Of a DNA stretch of 33,343 nucleotides, positions 22,266 to 31,142 are shown in pieces; within the stretch, counting starts at the first letter, position 1; each line of letters begins with the position of its first letter. The position numbers were made by a program, and so were the translations under genes. Under the pieces are notes generated by a model that was not told where the DNA came from, searched no databases, and was given only the letters and a program-made list of their open reading frames with translations. Origin of the DNA: a virus; IMG/VR virus record IMGVR_UViG_3300045921_000781, positions 1 through 33,343 of that record; one strand, written 5' to 3'.

Positions 22266-22688
22266 ATGCCAGTTTTAACAGTAACGGGTGCATCGGTTAA
22301 GATTTATATCGGCGGTGTTCTTTTTCCAGAAGCTCAAAGTTTGAGCTGGGCAATAGATTATGGGGAAGACCCCATTTACGGAATTGATTCACCATTTCCG
22401 CAGGAAATTCGCCAAACAAGAATTTCCGTTCAAGGTCAAATAAGCGGGATAAGGCTAAGGCTTTCTGGCGGAATACAATCTCGAAACGCAAGAACTTTAA
22501 TTAAAGACTCCCTTCAAGCGCCGTACACTTCTATACGCATAATAGACAGAGCGACCGACGAAGTATTGCTTTTTATTTCTCAAGCAAAAATTACCAATCA
22601 GTCCTACTCAGTCAGTGCTAAGTCTATTATGCAGATTAGTTTTGGATTTAAAGGGATTATTCCTCTAGAGGCTAACGACCTTGCCTGA
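22266..22688 (+). CDS. small tail structural protein, possibly tube-like
   Basis: 140 residues, SD AGGTGGA. All-beta pattern: VKIYIGGVLFPEAQSLSWAI, RQTRISVQGQISGIRLRLSG, RNARTLIKDSLQAP, YTSIRIIDRATDEVLLFISQ, then a strand pair ending ISFGFKGI. The order of strands and a single helix resemble the tail-tube / Hcp-like fold found in tube and hub-collar proteins. Located after the wedge genes, it could be a tube initiator or minor baseplate protein. Its 3' end overlaps a leftward gene by 17 bases. Confidence 0.55.
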   Translation: MPVLTVTGASVKIYIGGVLFPEAQSLSWAIDYGEDPIYGIDSPFPQEIRQTRISVQGQISGIRLRLSGGIQSRNARTLIKDSLQAPYTSIRIIDRATDEVLLFISQAKITNQSYSVSAKSIMQISFGFKGIIPLEANDLA

Positions 22689-23067
22689 GATCGCACCAAC
22701 TAGAGTGCATGCTAAGTGAAGACTTTTTGCCATAAGCTTTCCAAGTCCCACAAGTGCAAACAGGTTCTATAGGTTTAGCTTCCATTTTTTCCTTTTTTGA
22801 ATCAAAAGAATATGGAAAACCTTTAAATTCTTCAAAATTAAAATCTTTAGGAAAATTTATCATCGAATACTTAAGAGCGTCGACAAAGTGGGAATCATCG
22901 CCGTAATTACTGTCGCTTCCGTAACTATCTCCACTAAGATTTGCCGTACCAAAATCATCGTCAGAATCTTGGTTGATAAGGTTTATGTAACCTGCCGTAA
23001 TTATGTCGGAAAGGCTATGGATTTGTTTGCTAATTTTGGCCCATTGAGATGCTGTTATTTTTTTCAT
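22672..23067 (-). CDS. 131-aa protein with C-terminal CxC...H...C zinc site, leftward cassette 2
   Basis: Residues 33-60 are a low-complexity Asp/Ser/Gly segment. Residues 104-125 carry CTCGTWKAYGK, then HSSWCDL: Cys104, Cys106, His121 and Cys125 can hold one zinc. I have seen this CxCGT-x-x-YG...HS-x-WC end in other phage proteins without a known function. No SD is visible before ATG 23067, which is 12 bases after the preceding stop, so translation is probably coupled. Its stop lies within the convergent tube-like gene. Confidence 0.65.
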   Translation of the reverse strand: MKKITASQWAKISKQIHSLSDIITAGYINLINQDSDDDFGTANLSGDSYGSDSNYGDDSHFVDALKYSMINFPKDFNFEEFKGFPYSFDSKKEKMEAKPIEPVCTCGTWKAYGKKSSLSMHSSWCDLRQGR

Positions 23068-23079
23068 AATATAAAAATA

Positions 23080-23604
23080 TCATATTTTTTTGTAAGGGTC
23101 AATATTCCAACCATCATTATTTAATATTTTTAGTAATTCTAAGTAGTTATCCATTAAGGTACTGTCTTTGGTGTTGATTGTTTTAAACTTAAAACCCAAA
23201 GCAATATTCATAGAGTCGATTTTTTCAAATCCTTCGCAACCACCAAAATCCTTGTTTATAAGAAGAATATTGGTCATTTTACATTTTTGCTTAATTGATT
23301 TGTAAACCCTTGAAATTTCTTCATAATCATGAAAAACTGAGTGAATTTGCTTTTTTTCTTCTAAGTCTTTAATTATTGGCTCAGCAATACCGCCAACAAT
23401 AAAAATTAAGTTATTATCTTTTTCGAGTAAGGTGTTGATTTCATTGAGTTTTTCTAATATATGGTTTTTGTTGCAAGTAGAATTTATGTAATATTTAGAA
23501 ATTTGCAAATTATCATTAAAGTAAATTTGTTTAAGTTTGTTAAAGTAGAATTCTGCTTCAAAATCCGAGTCGTAGTTTCCATCAATCGAGAGTAAATAGT
23601 TCAT
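23080..23604 (-). CDS. 174-aa hypothetical protein, first gene of leftward cassette 2
   Basis: Start assigned to ATG 23604 (MNYLLSIDGNYDSDFE). An upstream in-frame ATG at 23649 would add 15 hydrophobic residues and is possible; neither has an SD at normal spacing. The sequence is AT-rich in codon use (many Lys, Asn, Ile) and alpha/beta in pattern: NNLIFIVGGIAEPIIKDL, TNILLINKDFGGCEGFEKID, DNYLELLKILNNDGW. It could be a small Rossmann-like or nuclease-like fold but no active site is clear. A TGGTATAT element lies just upstream on the same strand. Confidence 0.6.
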   Translation of the reverse strand: MNYLLSIDGNYDSDFEAEFYFNKLKQIYFNDNLQISKYYINSTCNKNHILEKLNEINTLLEKDNNLIFIVGGIAEPIIKDLEEKKQIHSVFHDYEEISRVYKSIKQKCKMTNILLINKDFGGCEGFEKIDSMNIALGFKFKTINTKDSTLMDNYLELLKILNNDGWNIDPYKKI

Positions 23605-23610
23605 ATACTT

Positions 23611-23618
23611 ATATACCA
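23611..23618 (-). promoter_or_regulatory. TGGTATAT motif pointing to leftward cassette 2
   Basis: Minus-strand TTGTGGTATATAAG begins 14 bases upstream of ATG 23604. If it is a -10 element, the transcript would start at or near the ATG (leaderless), which also explains the missing SD. Confidence 0.4.
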
Positions 23619-23653
23619 CAACAAAAGCAATCTTAAAAATATAACCCATCTTA

Positions 23654-23661
23654 TGGTATAT
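23654..23661 (+). promoter_or_regulatory. TGGTATAT motif pointing to the fibre gene at 23695
   Basis: TATGGTATATATC, about 34 bases upstream of ATG 23695. A start near 23668 gives a leader of about 27 bases containing a CCTCCC tract like the CCTCCTT upstream of 12114. It probably restarts rightward transcription after cassette 2. Confidence 0.4.
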
Positions 23662-23694
23662 ATCTACAAATCCTCCCTTAAATAGGCATAGAAA

Positions 23695-26472
23695 ATGGCA
23701 GTAAGAAGAAGTTATAACGCTTTGAATCAGGTCAGGGTTTCAGTACCTGATATTAAAGGTATAGAGTCCGCAGTACGTTCTGATTTTGACGAATTACTTA
23801 AGGGCTTGGTTACAGGTCTTAGCAAGTCTTATGTTGTTAAAGGGTTTGAAATTGAAATGGCTGGAAGTATTGGCTCTAGCGCCACCAGCCTTCAAGTTAT
23901 TGTTGAAAACTCAACCATTTTAAATGGAAATTCAACCACTTCTGGTACTTTTTATGTAGTTCCGAGCGGCACTCCAGCTCAAACGCTAAGCTCGACCATC
24001 AATCCAAAAGTTGTTGGCTCGTTTACGCCCGGCTCGCAAAACTACATTGGTCTTGAATATGTCCGTCAAGTAGATAACTCTACCTCCATCCAGCGCTATT
24101 TTTGGTCTCCCGCTACTAAATCTGAGTTTGTTAAGACGGCGCCTCAAGCCGAGCTGATGGATTATAGATTTATTATTTCGTCCTCTATTTTTGCACCAAA
24201 CGTTCTTCCTATCGCTATTGTTGAAACGGATAATGCTAATAACGTGCTATCTGTCGAAGATAGAAGACCTATGCTTTTCCGTTTGGGGACTGCTGGAACT
24301 CTTCCTCCAAATCCCACATATCAGTATCCATGGAATAATCATGTAGAGGGGCGAGCAGAAAACGTATCCAAATCAACATCGTCCAACGTCTCACCTTTCC
24401 GTGGTGGTGATAAGCAAATTTATAGCCTAAAAGAATGGATGGATACCGTCATGTCCTCTTTCAAAGAGTTGAAAGGGACGACGTACTGGTATTCTCCAAA
24501 TGTTGGCGGATCTATAGTTAAGCTTCGTCAAGATCTTGCAAACACGGTCATTACTGGTCGCGGTCAAATATCTCATAGCAGCACTGTTGCTGGTCGAATT
24601 AATTGGGATCAGCCAATTCAAATTGCTCTTGTTGGATCAAGGCTTTCTTTTCAATTATCCGCAAACCCTTCAAGCAGTGATATTACACTTTCTGACGAGC
24701 AAGTTGCGTATGTAAATTTAATACGCGGTGTTAACATTACGCCAAACCTCATTTTTGTAAATGGAAGCACAACTGTCACATCTGTCGGTGGAGTGTCTTG
24801 GACAGCTTTGCTACAGGCTGGCGACTGGATTAAATTAGCTGTCGATGACGATACAAAGTATTTAAAAATTCAATCTGTAGATTCGGCTTCTCAAGTGACT
24901 CTTAGCACTGCCTATCCCTACACATCCACAGGGCCTTCTGGAGCTAAGTCTCAGTATGCTTTTGGGGTTTACCAAACTCATCCATCCCCCTCGACAGATC
25001 GACACATTCGAGTTGCCAATAGAAAAGATGTTCCCTTTACAGAAGACATTTTCTGGTTTTTGTTGAGGTCGGACAACGGCGGATCAATGCCCCGAGTTTA
25101 TGTTCGGTTTATCGGTTCCGAGCTAGAACAGGGCGAAGATAGAGATATTTCTGACAATACGTCAAAAGATATTCTAACATATATCGGTTCCAACAGTGAA
25201 ACGGACAATTCTCCCGAGTATTCTAACAAGCTAGGCGCTTTAGTATCTGAAGTTACAGATATTACTGTCCCAGCGGCCTCCTCCATCACTTCTGGCCAGT
25301 ACATGCTAATTTATAGCGGCCTTGACCTTAGCGAATATTATATCTGGTTTAATAAGGACGGTTTGGGTGGAAACCCTAATGTTATTGGTAAAATACCGAT
25401 TGAAGTTGCTATTTCCACAGGTGATACTGCTAACCAAGTAGCTGCAGCCCTACAAACCGCAATAAACGGCGTTTCCGATTTTAACGCAACTGTTTCTGGC
25501 GCTACTGTAACAGTTACCAATACTGATGCTGGCGAAACTACAGACGCCTCTAACTTTAACGTATCTGGAGCTACGGTTACAGTTGTAACGCAGGGTGATG
25601 GCGCTCCAAACAATTACATTAGTGACGGCGACAATCTCACTTTGTCTATCAAAAAGCTTGATAAAAAACTTAAAGAGCTTGCGGGCAATGAAATTAAGAT
25701 TTACGAAGAAGTTTTAAACGTTGTTTCTGGATCACCTGCTGACGATAATGAGGTTACAGGGCCCATCAATTCAGGCACTAACCTAACTCTTCCTTATGAC
25801 TCTCACCAATCTAATGCAGTTAACGGATATGTAGTTGGCAGAGCTGATCTTGAGGTTTTCTTAAATGGTCAAAGGTTAGTTGTTGGCTCGGATTATTCAG
25901 AGGTTGGAACGCCAAATACTGAGTCGGTAACTATCCAAATCTTGCAAAACCTTGTGGTCGGTGATCAGCTTCTTTTCCGCGTTGACCCGGGCAAGGCAGC
26001 GGCTTCAGTTGGAGGTTCTGGAGAAATTAATACAGGTTCAAACCTTGGCTCTGGAGCTTCTGTATTTAAAAACAAAACAGGCGTAGTTCTTAACTTCCGT
26101 AGAATTCAAGCAGGATCTGGCGTAACTGTAACTGAAAATGCAAACGATATTACGATTTCTGCTGCTCCAGCAGCTCCAACATACAATGTCGTAACGGTTA
26201 CAGGCACAAACTATTCCGCTACTGCTGCCAACGATTACATATTGGTTAATAATTCTGGTGCAAACAGAACTGTAACTCTCCCAACCGCCGTTGGTAACAC
26301 TGGAAAGCAAATTACAGTGAAGAAAATTGATGCGGGTAATACGTTATTTGTAGCAAGTATTTTAAACCAAACAATTGATGGAACTGATGCTACCGTCACC
26401 CCCTATTCAATTATTACTCAGTACGAAACCCTTACGCTTTTAAGCGATGGAACAAGTTGGTGGATTGTTTAA
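23695..26472 (+). CDS. tail fibre protein (large)
   Basis: 925 residues; weak SD (AGG, 23684-23686). The N-terminus (NALNQVRVSVPDIKGIESAV) is typical of fibre or baseplate-attachment regions. Beta modules follow: residues about 230-370 with strand-rich Ser/Thr/Gly segments, about 540-650 (TANQVAAALQTAINGVSDFN, a common phage fibre repeat), about 669-770 (VVSGSPADDNEVTGPINSGT, paralogous to the whole protein at 28911), and a C-terminal domain (ANDYILVNNSGANRTVTLPT, then LLSDGTSWWIV) seen at the end of many phage fibres. It likely attaches to the baseplate and contacts the host. Confidence 0.8.
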   Translation: MAVRRSYNALNQVRVSVPDIKGIESAVRSDFDELLKGLVTGLSKSYVVKGFEIEMAGSIGSSATSLQVIVENSTILNGNSTTSGTFYVVPSGTPAQTLSSTINPKVVGSFTPGSQNYIGLEYVRQVDNSTSIQRYFWSPATKSEFVKTAPQAELMDYRFIISSSIFAPNVLPIAIVETDNANNVLSVEDRRPMLFRLGTAGTLPPNPTYQYPWNNHVEGRAENVSKSTSSNVSPFRGGDKQIYSLKEWMDTVMSSFKELKGTTYWYSPNVGGSIVKLRQDLANTVITGRGQISHSSTVAGRINWDQPIQIALVGSRLSFQLSANPSSSDITLSDEQVAYVNLIRGVNITPNLIFVNGSTTVTSVGGVSWTALLQAGDWIKLAVDDDTKYLKIQSVDSASQVTLSTAYPYTSTGPSGAKSQYAFGVYQTHPSPSTDRHIRVANRKDVPFTEDIFWFLLRSDNGGSMPRVYVRFIGSELEQGEDRDISDNTSKDILTYIGSNSETDNSPEYSNKLGALVSEVTDITVPAASSITSGQYMLIYSGLDLSEYYIWFNKDGLGGNPNVIGKIPIEVAISTGDTANQVAAALQTAINGVSDFNATVSGATVTVTNTDAGETTDASNFNVSGATVTVVTQGDGAPNNYISDGDNLTLSIKKLDKKLKELAGNEIKIYEEVLNVVSGSPADDNEVTGPINSGTNLTLPYDSHQSNAVNGYVVGRADLEVFLNGQRLVVGSDYSEVGTPNTESVTIQILQNLVVGDQLLFRVDPGKAAASVGGSGEINTGSNLGSGASVFKNKTGVVLNFRRIQAGSGVTVTENANDITISAAPAAPTYNVVTVTGTNYSATAANDYILVNNSGANRTVTLPTAVGNTGKQITVKKIDAGNTLFVASILNQTIDGTDATVTPYSIITQYETLTLLSDGTSWWIV

Positions 26473-26496
26473 TATTTAAATAAAGAGCATTGAAAT

Positions 26497-26946
26497 ATGA
26501 CATACAGACCGTATTCAGCAATTATAGCAGAAGCCCAAGCTTCAAACTCCAATTTGGTGGCGCAAATGAAAAACCAATCTGGTTCTACAATTGCCGCCTT
26601 AATGCCCGTATCTGTTGATAATAATGGATATATCGTACCAATCGATGTTTCCGATGAAGATACAATTTTTTCAGTAGTAGGGGTTACTCAAGCTTCTATT
26701 GCAAACAACGCTTTAGGATCTGTTTTGTTGGCAGGAAGAATTGAAAACATATCCATATCTTTTGCGCATGGCGACAACGTTTACGTATCCAAAACTGGAG
26801 ATTTGACTAATCAAACACCTCAAATTGGAATTAACGGTTTTGTAGCGGGAGATGCCATTATAAGGGTTGGGGTTATAGCAAGAAATACAAACACACCATC
26901 TAACAAAGATTTGTTGGTAAAAATACAACTAGTAGGGAAGCTATAA
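26497..26946 (+). CDS. small beta-structured fibre-associated protein
   Basis: 149 residues. Strand-rich with GD and V/I repeats: IFSVVGVTQASIANNALGSV, GDNVYVSKTGDLTNQTP, AIIRVGVIARN and a final QLVGKL. The last 115 residues match in order the C-terminal domain of the fibre at 27201 (FYVIGIAFSSSAVSAGD, GKPVFLTASGAF, VRIGLVQN, QVIGVL), so the two share a fold. It could be a fibre tip, a decoration-like protein or a trimerisation cap. The SD is weak. Confidence 0.65.
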   Translation: MTYRPYSAIIAEAQASNSNLVAQMKNQSGSTIAALMPVSVDNNGYIVPIDVSDEDTIFSVVGVTQASIANNALGSVLLAGRIENISISFAHGDNVYVSKTGDLTNQTPQIGINGFVAGDAIIRVGVIARNTNTPSNKDLLVKIQLVGKL

Positions 26947-26949
26947 GTT

Positions 26950-27177
26950 ATGGAAAGAATTAGAAAAATTGATATAGAGTCTGTTTCCGAAGAGCAGTTT
27001 TTGGAAATCGAAAAAACACTAAAAAAGAAAGTAAAAGAAATAATCGATCAGTCTGTTTCTGAAATGAATAAGTATTTGAATATATATGGGCTAGAAGTGC
27101 TTTTAGCGGTTCAAATAGTGAAGCAGGGGGAAAGCAATCTTTTAAAAGAGATGAGTAAAAACACATCATTTGAATAA
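26950..27177 (+). CDS. 75-aa helical protein between fibre genes, possible fibre chaperone
   Basis: SD GGGAAG before ATG 26950. Two or three charged helices: SVSEEQFLEIEKTLKKKVKE, SVSEMNKYLNIYGLEVLLAV, QIVKQGESNLLKEM. It has no beta content, unlike its neighbours, so it is not a fibre piece. A small helical protein within a fibre cluster could be an assembly chaperone or a linker; this is inference. Confidence 0.6.
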   Translation: MERIRKIDIESVSEEQFLEIEKTLKKKVKEIIDQSVSEMNKYLNIYGLEVLLAVQIVKQGESNLLKEMSKNTSFE

Positions 27178-27200
27178 AAAATTTATAGGAGGGATAAGTA

Positions 27201-28898
27201 ATGGATATTTCAAAACTTTCACGATTAATAGGTGGCATTCACAGAGATGTGGATCTTACCGCCAACACGCTTGTTATGCAAAACATCAAGTTGAATCTTG
27301 GTGGTGCAAACAATGTGACTTTTGCGGGATCTTTAACTGCAAACCGCACAATTACAATGCCAGACGCCAACGTCAACTTAGGGCATATCTCTGCGCTCTA
27401 TACTTTGGCTGGAGTTACGGCTGGTGACGTTGATCTTGGTTCGTTTACAGGAACTACAATCCCTAACAACTCAACAATCAAATCGGCCCTCCAATCTTTG
27501 GAAACTGCTATTGAAAACGTCAGCGTTTCCCCTGATTTCTTGGATAACGTCTTCAGAATTTCAGACGACGTAGATAATACCAAAAAGATCGCATTCCAAG
27601 CTTCTGCAATTGCAACTGGCACTGTTAGAACAATTTCAATGCCAGATGCTAACGTTAACCTAGCTGACGTTAACGTTGCCATTCTGCAAGACGGCTCTCG
27701 TGCGTTTACAGCCAACCAGTCAATGGGTGGCTTTAGGCTAACAAACCTTGCCGCTCCTATTGCTAGCTCTGACGCTGCGACTAGAGCTTATGTAGATAAT
27801 GCAATTGAAGGTGTTAAACCTAAGGAAGCTGTTCGTGTTGCTACTACAGCAAACATCACCCTTTCAGGTCTTCAAACTATTGACGGCATCACTCTTGTTG
27901 CAGGCGACAGAGTTCTTGTTAAAGACCAAACCGCTCAAGCCGAAAACGGTATTTACGTTGCCGCGGCAGGCGCTTGGTCAAGAGCTGCAGACTTTGATCA
28001 ACTCACCCCTGTTAACGAAATTAAAGGGGCCTATGTCGCCGTCTCTTCTGGTAACACTCACGCAGGCAAGGTGTTTGTTTGTAACTCTGACCCATCTACT
28101 TTAGATACAGATCCTATCACTTTTGTATTCTTTAACTCTATCGCAGCCCTTAACGCTGGCGATGGTATTTCTCTTGTAGGTACGACCATTGAAGTTGATC
28201 ATGACGGTCAAGGTCTTCAGTTTGTATCTGGACAGCTTGCTCTTGAGCTTGACGGCTCTACTCTTTCTAAGTCTGCTTCAGGACTTAAAGTGGCTGATGC
28301 AGGAATTGCTGCTTTACAATTGGCTGCAAACTCTGTCATCACAGCTAAGATTCAAGACGGTGCTGTTACCGAAGATAAGCTTGCCGCTTCTGTTGCGGGC
28401 GCTGGTCTAACTGGTGGTGCAGGATCTCCTCTGGCTGTTGGCGCTAACGCAGACGGTTCGATCCAAGTTAACGCAAACGATATTGCTGTTAATAGCGCTC
28501 CTCTTATCCGTAGAACCATGGTTGCAGGTGAGGCGTTTGCTGCCAACACAACATGGCTTGTAAGACTTGCAAGAGGAGGTGAAACTGCTGGCAGAATTTA
28601 CAAAGCAGATAAAGACGCTTCCTCTAACGATAATTTCTATGTTATCGGCATTGCTTTCTCTTCATCTGCGGTTTCGGCTGGTGATAATATTACAGTTATT
28701 ATGCTTGGCGAACACTCACTGCAAACTTCTGACTCCGCCTTCTTGGCTGCCGATATTGGCAAACCTGTTTTCTTAACTGCTTCAGGTGCTTTCTCGGTGA
28801 CTGCCCCAACCGCTAACAATGATGCTGTTGTTAGAATTGGTTTGGTGCAAAATACAGATCGTTTGTGGGTACAGCCTCAAGTTATTGGAGTATTATAA
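27201..28898 (+). CDS. tail fibre protein
   Basis: 565 residues, strong AGGAGG SD. N-terminal repeats (NRTITMPDANVNLGHI and TVRTISMPDANVNLADV) are tandem copies of a short fibre motif. Residues about 170-310 carry the widespread tail-fibre block GFRLTNLAAPIASSDAATRA then LSGLQTIDGITLVAGDRVLV and NGIYVAAAGAWSRAADFD. A middle region with short repeats (ISLVGTTIEVDHDGQG, VITAKIQDGAVTEDKL) follows. The C-terminal domain (about 450-565) is shared with the protein at 26497. An adhesin with a trimeric shaft is the likely form. Confidence 0.85.
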   Translation: MDISKLSRLIGGIHRDVDLTANTLVMQNIKLNLGGANNVTFAGSLTANRTITMPDANVNLGHISALYTLAGVTAGDVDLGSFTGTTIPNNSTIKSALQSLETAIENVSVSPDFLDNVFRISDDVDNTKKIAFQASAIATGTVRTISMPDANVNLADVNVAILQDGSRAFTANQSMGGFRLTNLAAPIASSDAATRAYVDNAIEGVKPKEAVRVATTANITLSGLQTIDGITLVAGDRVLVKDQTAQAENGIYVAAAGAWSRAADFDQLTPVNEIKGAYVAVSSGNTHAGKVFVCNSDPSTLDTDPITFVFFNSIAALNAGDGISLVGTTIEVDHDGQGLQFVSGQLALELDGSTLSKSASGLKVADAGIAALQLAANSVITAKIQDGAVTEDKLAASVAGAGLTGGAGSPLAVGANADGSIQVNANDIAVNSAPLIRRTMVAGEAFAANTTWLVRLARGGETAGRIYKADKDASSNDNFYVIGIAFSSSAVSAGDNITVIMLGEHSLQTSDSAFLAADIGKPVFLTASGAFSVTAPTANNDAVVRIGLVQNTDRLWVQPQVIGVL

Positions 28899-28910
28899 AG
28901 GTATTAACTA

Positions 28911-29240
28911 ATGGCCCGTTTTACTCGTATTGTTAATGGAGTGCTAAGATCTTTTGATGAATCGTCGAGCCCGACAATATACGATGAATATCTTCTCGTT
29001 GTGTCGGGCTCCCCATCAAACAACAACGAAATTACGGGCCCAATAAACGCTGGTGTAAACGTCACACTCCCCAACGGTGGGCAATACACTGACGACGAAT
29101 TGATGGTTGATTTAAACGGTCAATCACTTGAAAATGGATTTGATTTTAACTATGTTGGGACACCTCCTAGAACTCAGGTAGCTTTTACCTTTCAGCTCGT
29201 GGTCGGTGATAGGTTATATTTTAGAAAACATAGGAACTAA
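28911..29240 (+). CDS. stand-alone fibre module (paralogue of a domain in the 23695 fibre)
   Basis: 109 residues, AAGG SD. It has the same order of elements as residues 669-770 of the protein at 23695: LVVSGSPSNNNEITGPINAG versus NVVSGSPADDNEVTGPINSG, then LMVDLNGQSLENGFDFNYVG versus LEVFLNGQRLVVGSDYSEVG, then QLVVGDRLYFR versus NLVVGDQLLFR. So a fibre domain exists here as its own gene. It may cap or join fibres. Confidence 0.75.
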   Translation: MARFTRIVNGVLRSFDESSSPTIYDEYLLVVSGSPSNNNEITGPINAGVNVTLPNGGQYTDDELMVDLNGQSLENGFDFNYVGTPPRTQVAFTFQLVVGDRLYFRKHRN

Positions 29241-29249
29241 GGGGTTTAA

Positions 29250-31139
29250 ATGTCTACCAAGACTGATCTTAGGCAAACAAAATATGTTGGCGGAATTGAT
29301 CAACTAGCTACCACTCAGACAACTGAGGGTGACAATATTGTACAGTCAATTAACAGCGAGCTTACACCTCTACTCCGCTTATCTGCAAGCTCCCCCGTAT
29401 CTCTAGTTGTTAACGTAGGCGGTGGCGATCTGTTAAACGCCGAATCAAATCGTCGTAGAGCTATCCCTCATATTGGAACAGCCTATGTTCAGTTCACCTC
29501 TGGCACTGTAACCTTCCCTGCCTCTTCTGGTGGAAACATCACATGCTCTCCCGGCGGCACCACAGTGCTTAACGTAGCTAGCGGTAATTTTGCGGCAGTT
29601 CTTGTTTATCTTGATGGAGCTGGAAATTTAAACACTGTAGTGGGAACTGACGCTGCTACGGAATCCGCAGCTATCACTAACCTTCCACCTGCTCCAAAAA
29701 AGACTTTAGCTGCAGGTTTTGTAGTTGTACAGAATGTAGGTGGAACCATTCAGAATATAGCGCAAAACAACATTCGCCAATTTGGCGCAGGTAGCGGAGG
29801 AGGAGGCGGTTCAGGAGATGCCTCTGGTCTTTTAGAAGATTTTAAAAATCAATTAGTTGATTCTTATTATAATTTTTTATCTGCTGAAGATTTTGGAAAT
29901 ACAACAGATCTTGTTGATTCAGGAAATACTACCGCCGTGTATAATTTGCTATCTAGCTCCTATCACATGGCAACAGGTCAAAAACTTACAACTGAAAATT
30001 TATTAGATAGCGGCTTTTTTGATTTTAAGCAAGATATTGACCAAGCTATGGTTACTTTACGGTATGTGGATGGGTATGTAGATACAAACCCAACCGTAAA
30101 ACTAACAAGAAATAGCGGAGTTACTTGGCAAACCGTCACAATGTCTAGAAACGGACAGACAGAAGAGCTTAGCGGGGTATTGGATTTTGCAAACGAAACT
30201 CTCACACAAACTGCTACCTATACCGTAACAGGCAACAGAACCTTAAATACTAGCTCACAACAAAAGCTTGCTCAAATTTTAACTATTCCAGCCAATACAT
30301 TAAAATTAGTAAAAGACTTTACTTTTAATGTAACTAAAACAGGCAGCCCCAATGGAAAGCTAATAGTTAAGCTTGTAAAAGAGGTTTCTGGCAACCCCTC
30401 TCTTTTAGATGCCAACCTTATTAGCACAGTAGAAAAGGATATGTCAACTATCTCAACAGGCACTGTGACTGTAAACTTCGGAAACCAGATACTTAAGTCA
30501 GGAAACTATTACCTTCTTTTTGAAACCAATACGGCTTATCAAAACTCTTTTGTGTCTGGCACTACTGAATTACAAATTAGAACAAACACGATAACTCCAG
30601 ATGCCAAGGCTTACAACGGAACCTCTTGGTCGGCAATTTCTGGCGAGTCAATTCAGTATAGATACACTTATAAAGACATAAATCTAAAGCTGGAAGTAAC
30701 CGCAAGTGCCGCCAGTAGGCTGCTTGGGTTTGGAGTTTTATATCAAAAATTAAATGAACTTGTTTCGCCAGTATCTTACGACCAAATTATAGTGGGAAGC
30801 TCAGCTCAAGTAGACGCAGGGCTTGCCACACACTCATCTTTACAAGACGCGTTAAATAGTGTAGGATTTAATAAAAGAATAAAAGTTTTAGCCGAAACTA
30901 TTTCTGAAAACGTAACATTATCGCAAAACGACGTGACAATTGAAGGAGACGGTAGAGGTTCTGTTTTATCTGGAGATTTGACAATATCTGGAAATAATGT
31001 GGTTATTGAAAAAATGAGAATAACTGGAGATGTAACTATTAGCGGAAATTCTAATTTCTTAGATAAAGTATGGTTAAGTAATAGCTCAAATTTGACTGAT
31101 AATGGCGAAAACAACTCTATTACTGGAATTTTGGAGTAA
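29250..31139 (+). CDS. tail fibre/tailspike-like protein with C-terminal beta-helix
   Basis: 629 residues, SD AAGGGG. The N-terminal 180 residues are a beta-rich attachment part (SRRRAIPHIG-type region, PKKTLAAGFVVVQNVGG). A glycine-rich hinge follows (GAGSGGGGGSGDASG, about 179-193). The middle is a jelly-roll-like region (SNGKL-type strands, KLVKDFTFNVTK, SGNYYLLFETNTAYQNSF). The C-terminus (about 550-629) has stacked strands NVTLSQNDVTIEGDG, SGDLTISGNNVVIEKMRITG, DVTISGNSNFLDKV, typical of a right-handed beta-helix or pectate-lyase-like turn. No catalytic residues were recognised, so enzymatic activity is unproven. Confidence 0.75.
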   Translation: MSTKTDLRQTKYVGGIDQLATTQTTEGDNIVQSINSELTPLLRLSASSPVSLVVNVGGGDLLNAESNRRRAIPHIGTAYVQFTSGTVTFPASSGGNITCSPGGTTVLNVASGNFAAVLVYLDGAGNLNTVVGTDAATESAAITNLPPAPKKTLAAGFVVVQNVGGTIQNIAQNNIRQFGAGSGGGGGSGDASGLLEDFKNQLVDSYYNFLSAEDFGNTTDLVDSGNTTAVYNLLSSSYHMATGQKLTTENLLDSGFFDFKQDIDQAMVTLRYVDGYVDTNPTVKLTRNSGVTWQTVTMSRNGQTEELSGVLDFANETLTQTATYTVTGNRTLNTSSQQKLAQILTIPANTLKLVKDFTFNVTKTGSPNGKLIVKLVKEVSGNPSLLDANLISTVEKDMSTISTGTVTVNFGNQILKSGNYYLLFETNTAYQNSFVSGTTELQIRTNTITPDAKAYNGTSWSAISGESIQYRYTYKDINLKLEVTASAASRLLGFGVLYQKLNELVSPVSYDQIIVGSSAQVDAGLATHSSLQDALNSVGFNKRIKVLAETISENVTLSQNDVTIEGDGRGSVLSGDLTISGNNVVIEKMRITGDVTISGNSNFLDKVWLSNSSNLTDNGENNSITGILE

Positions 31140-31142
31140 AGT

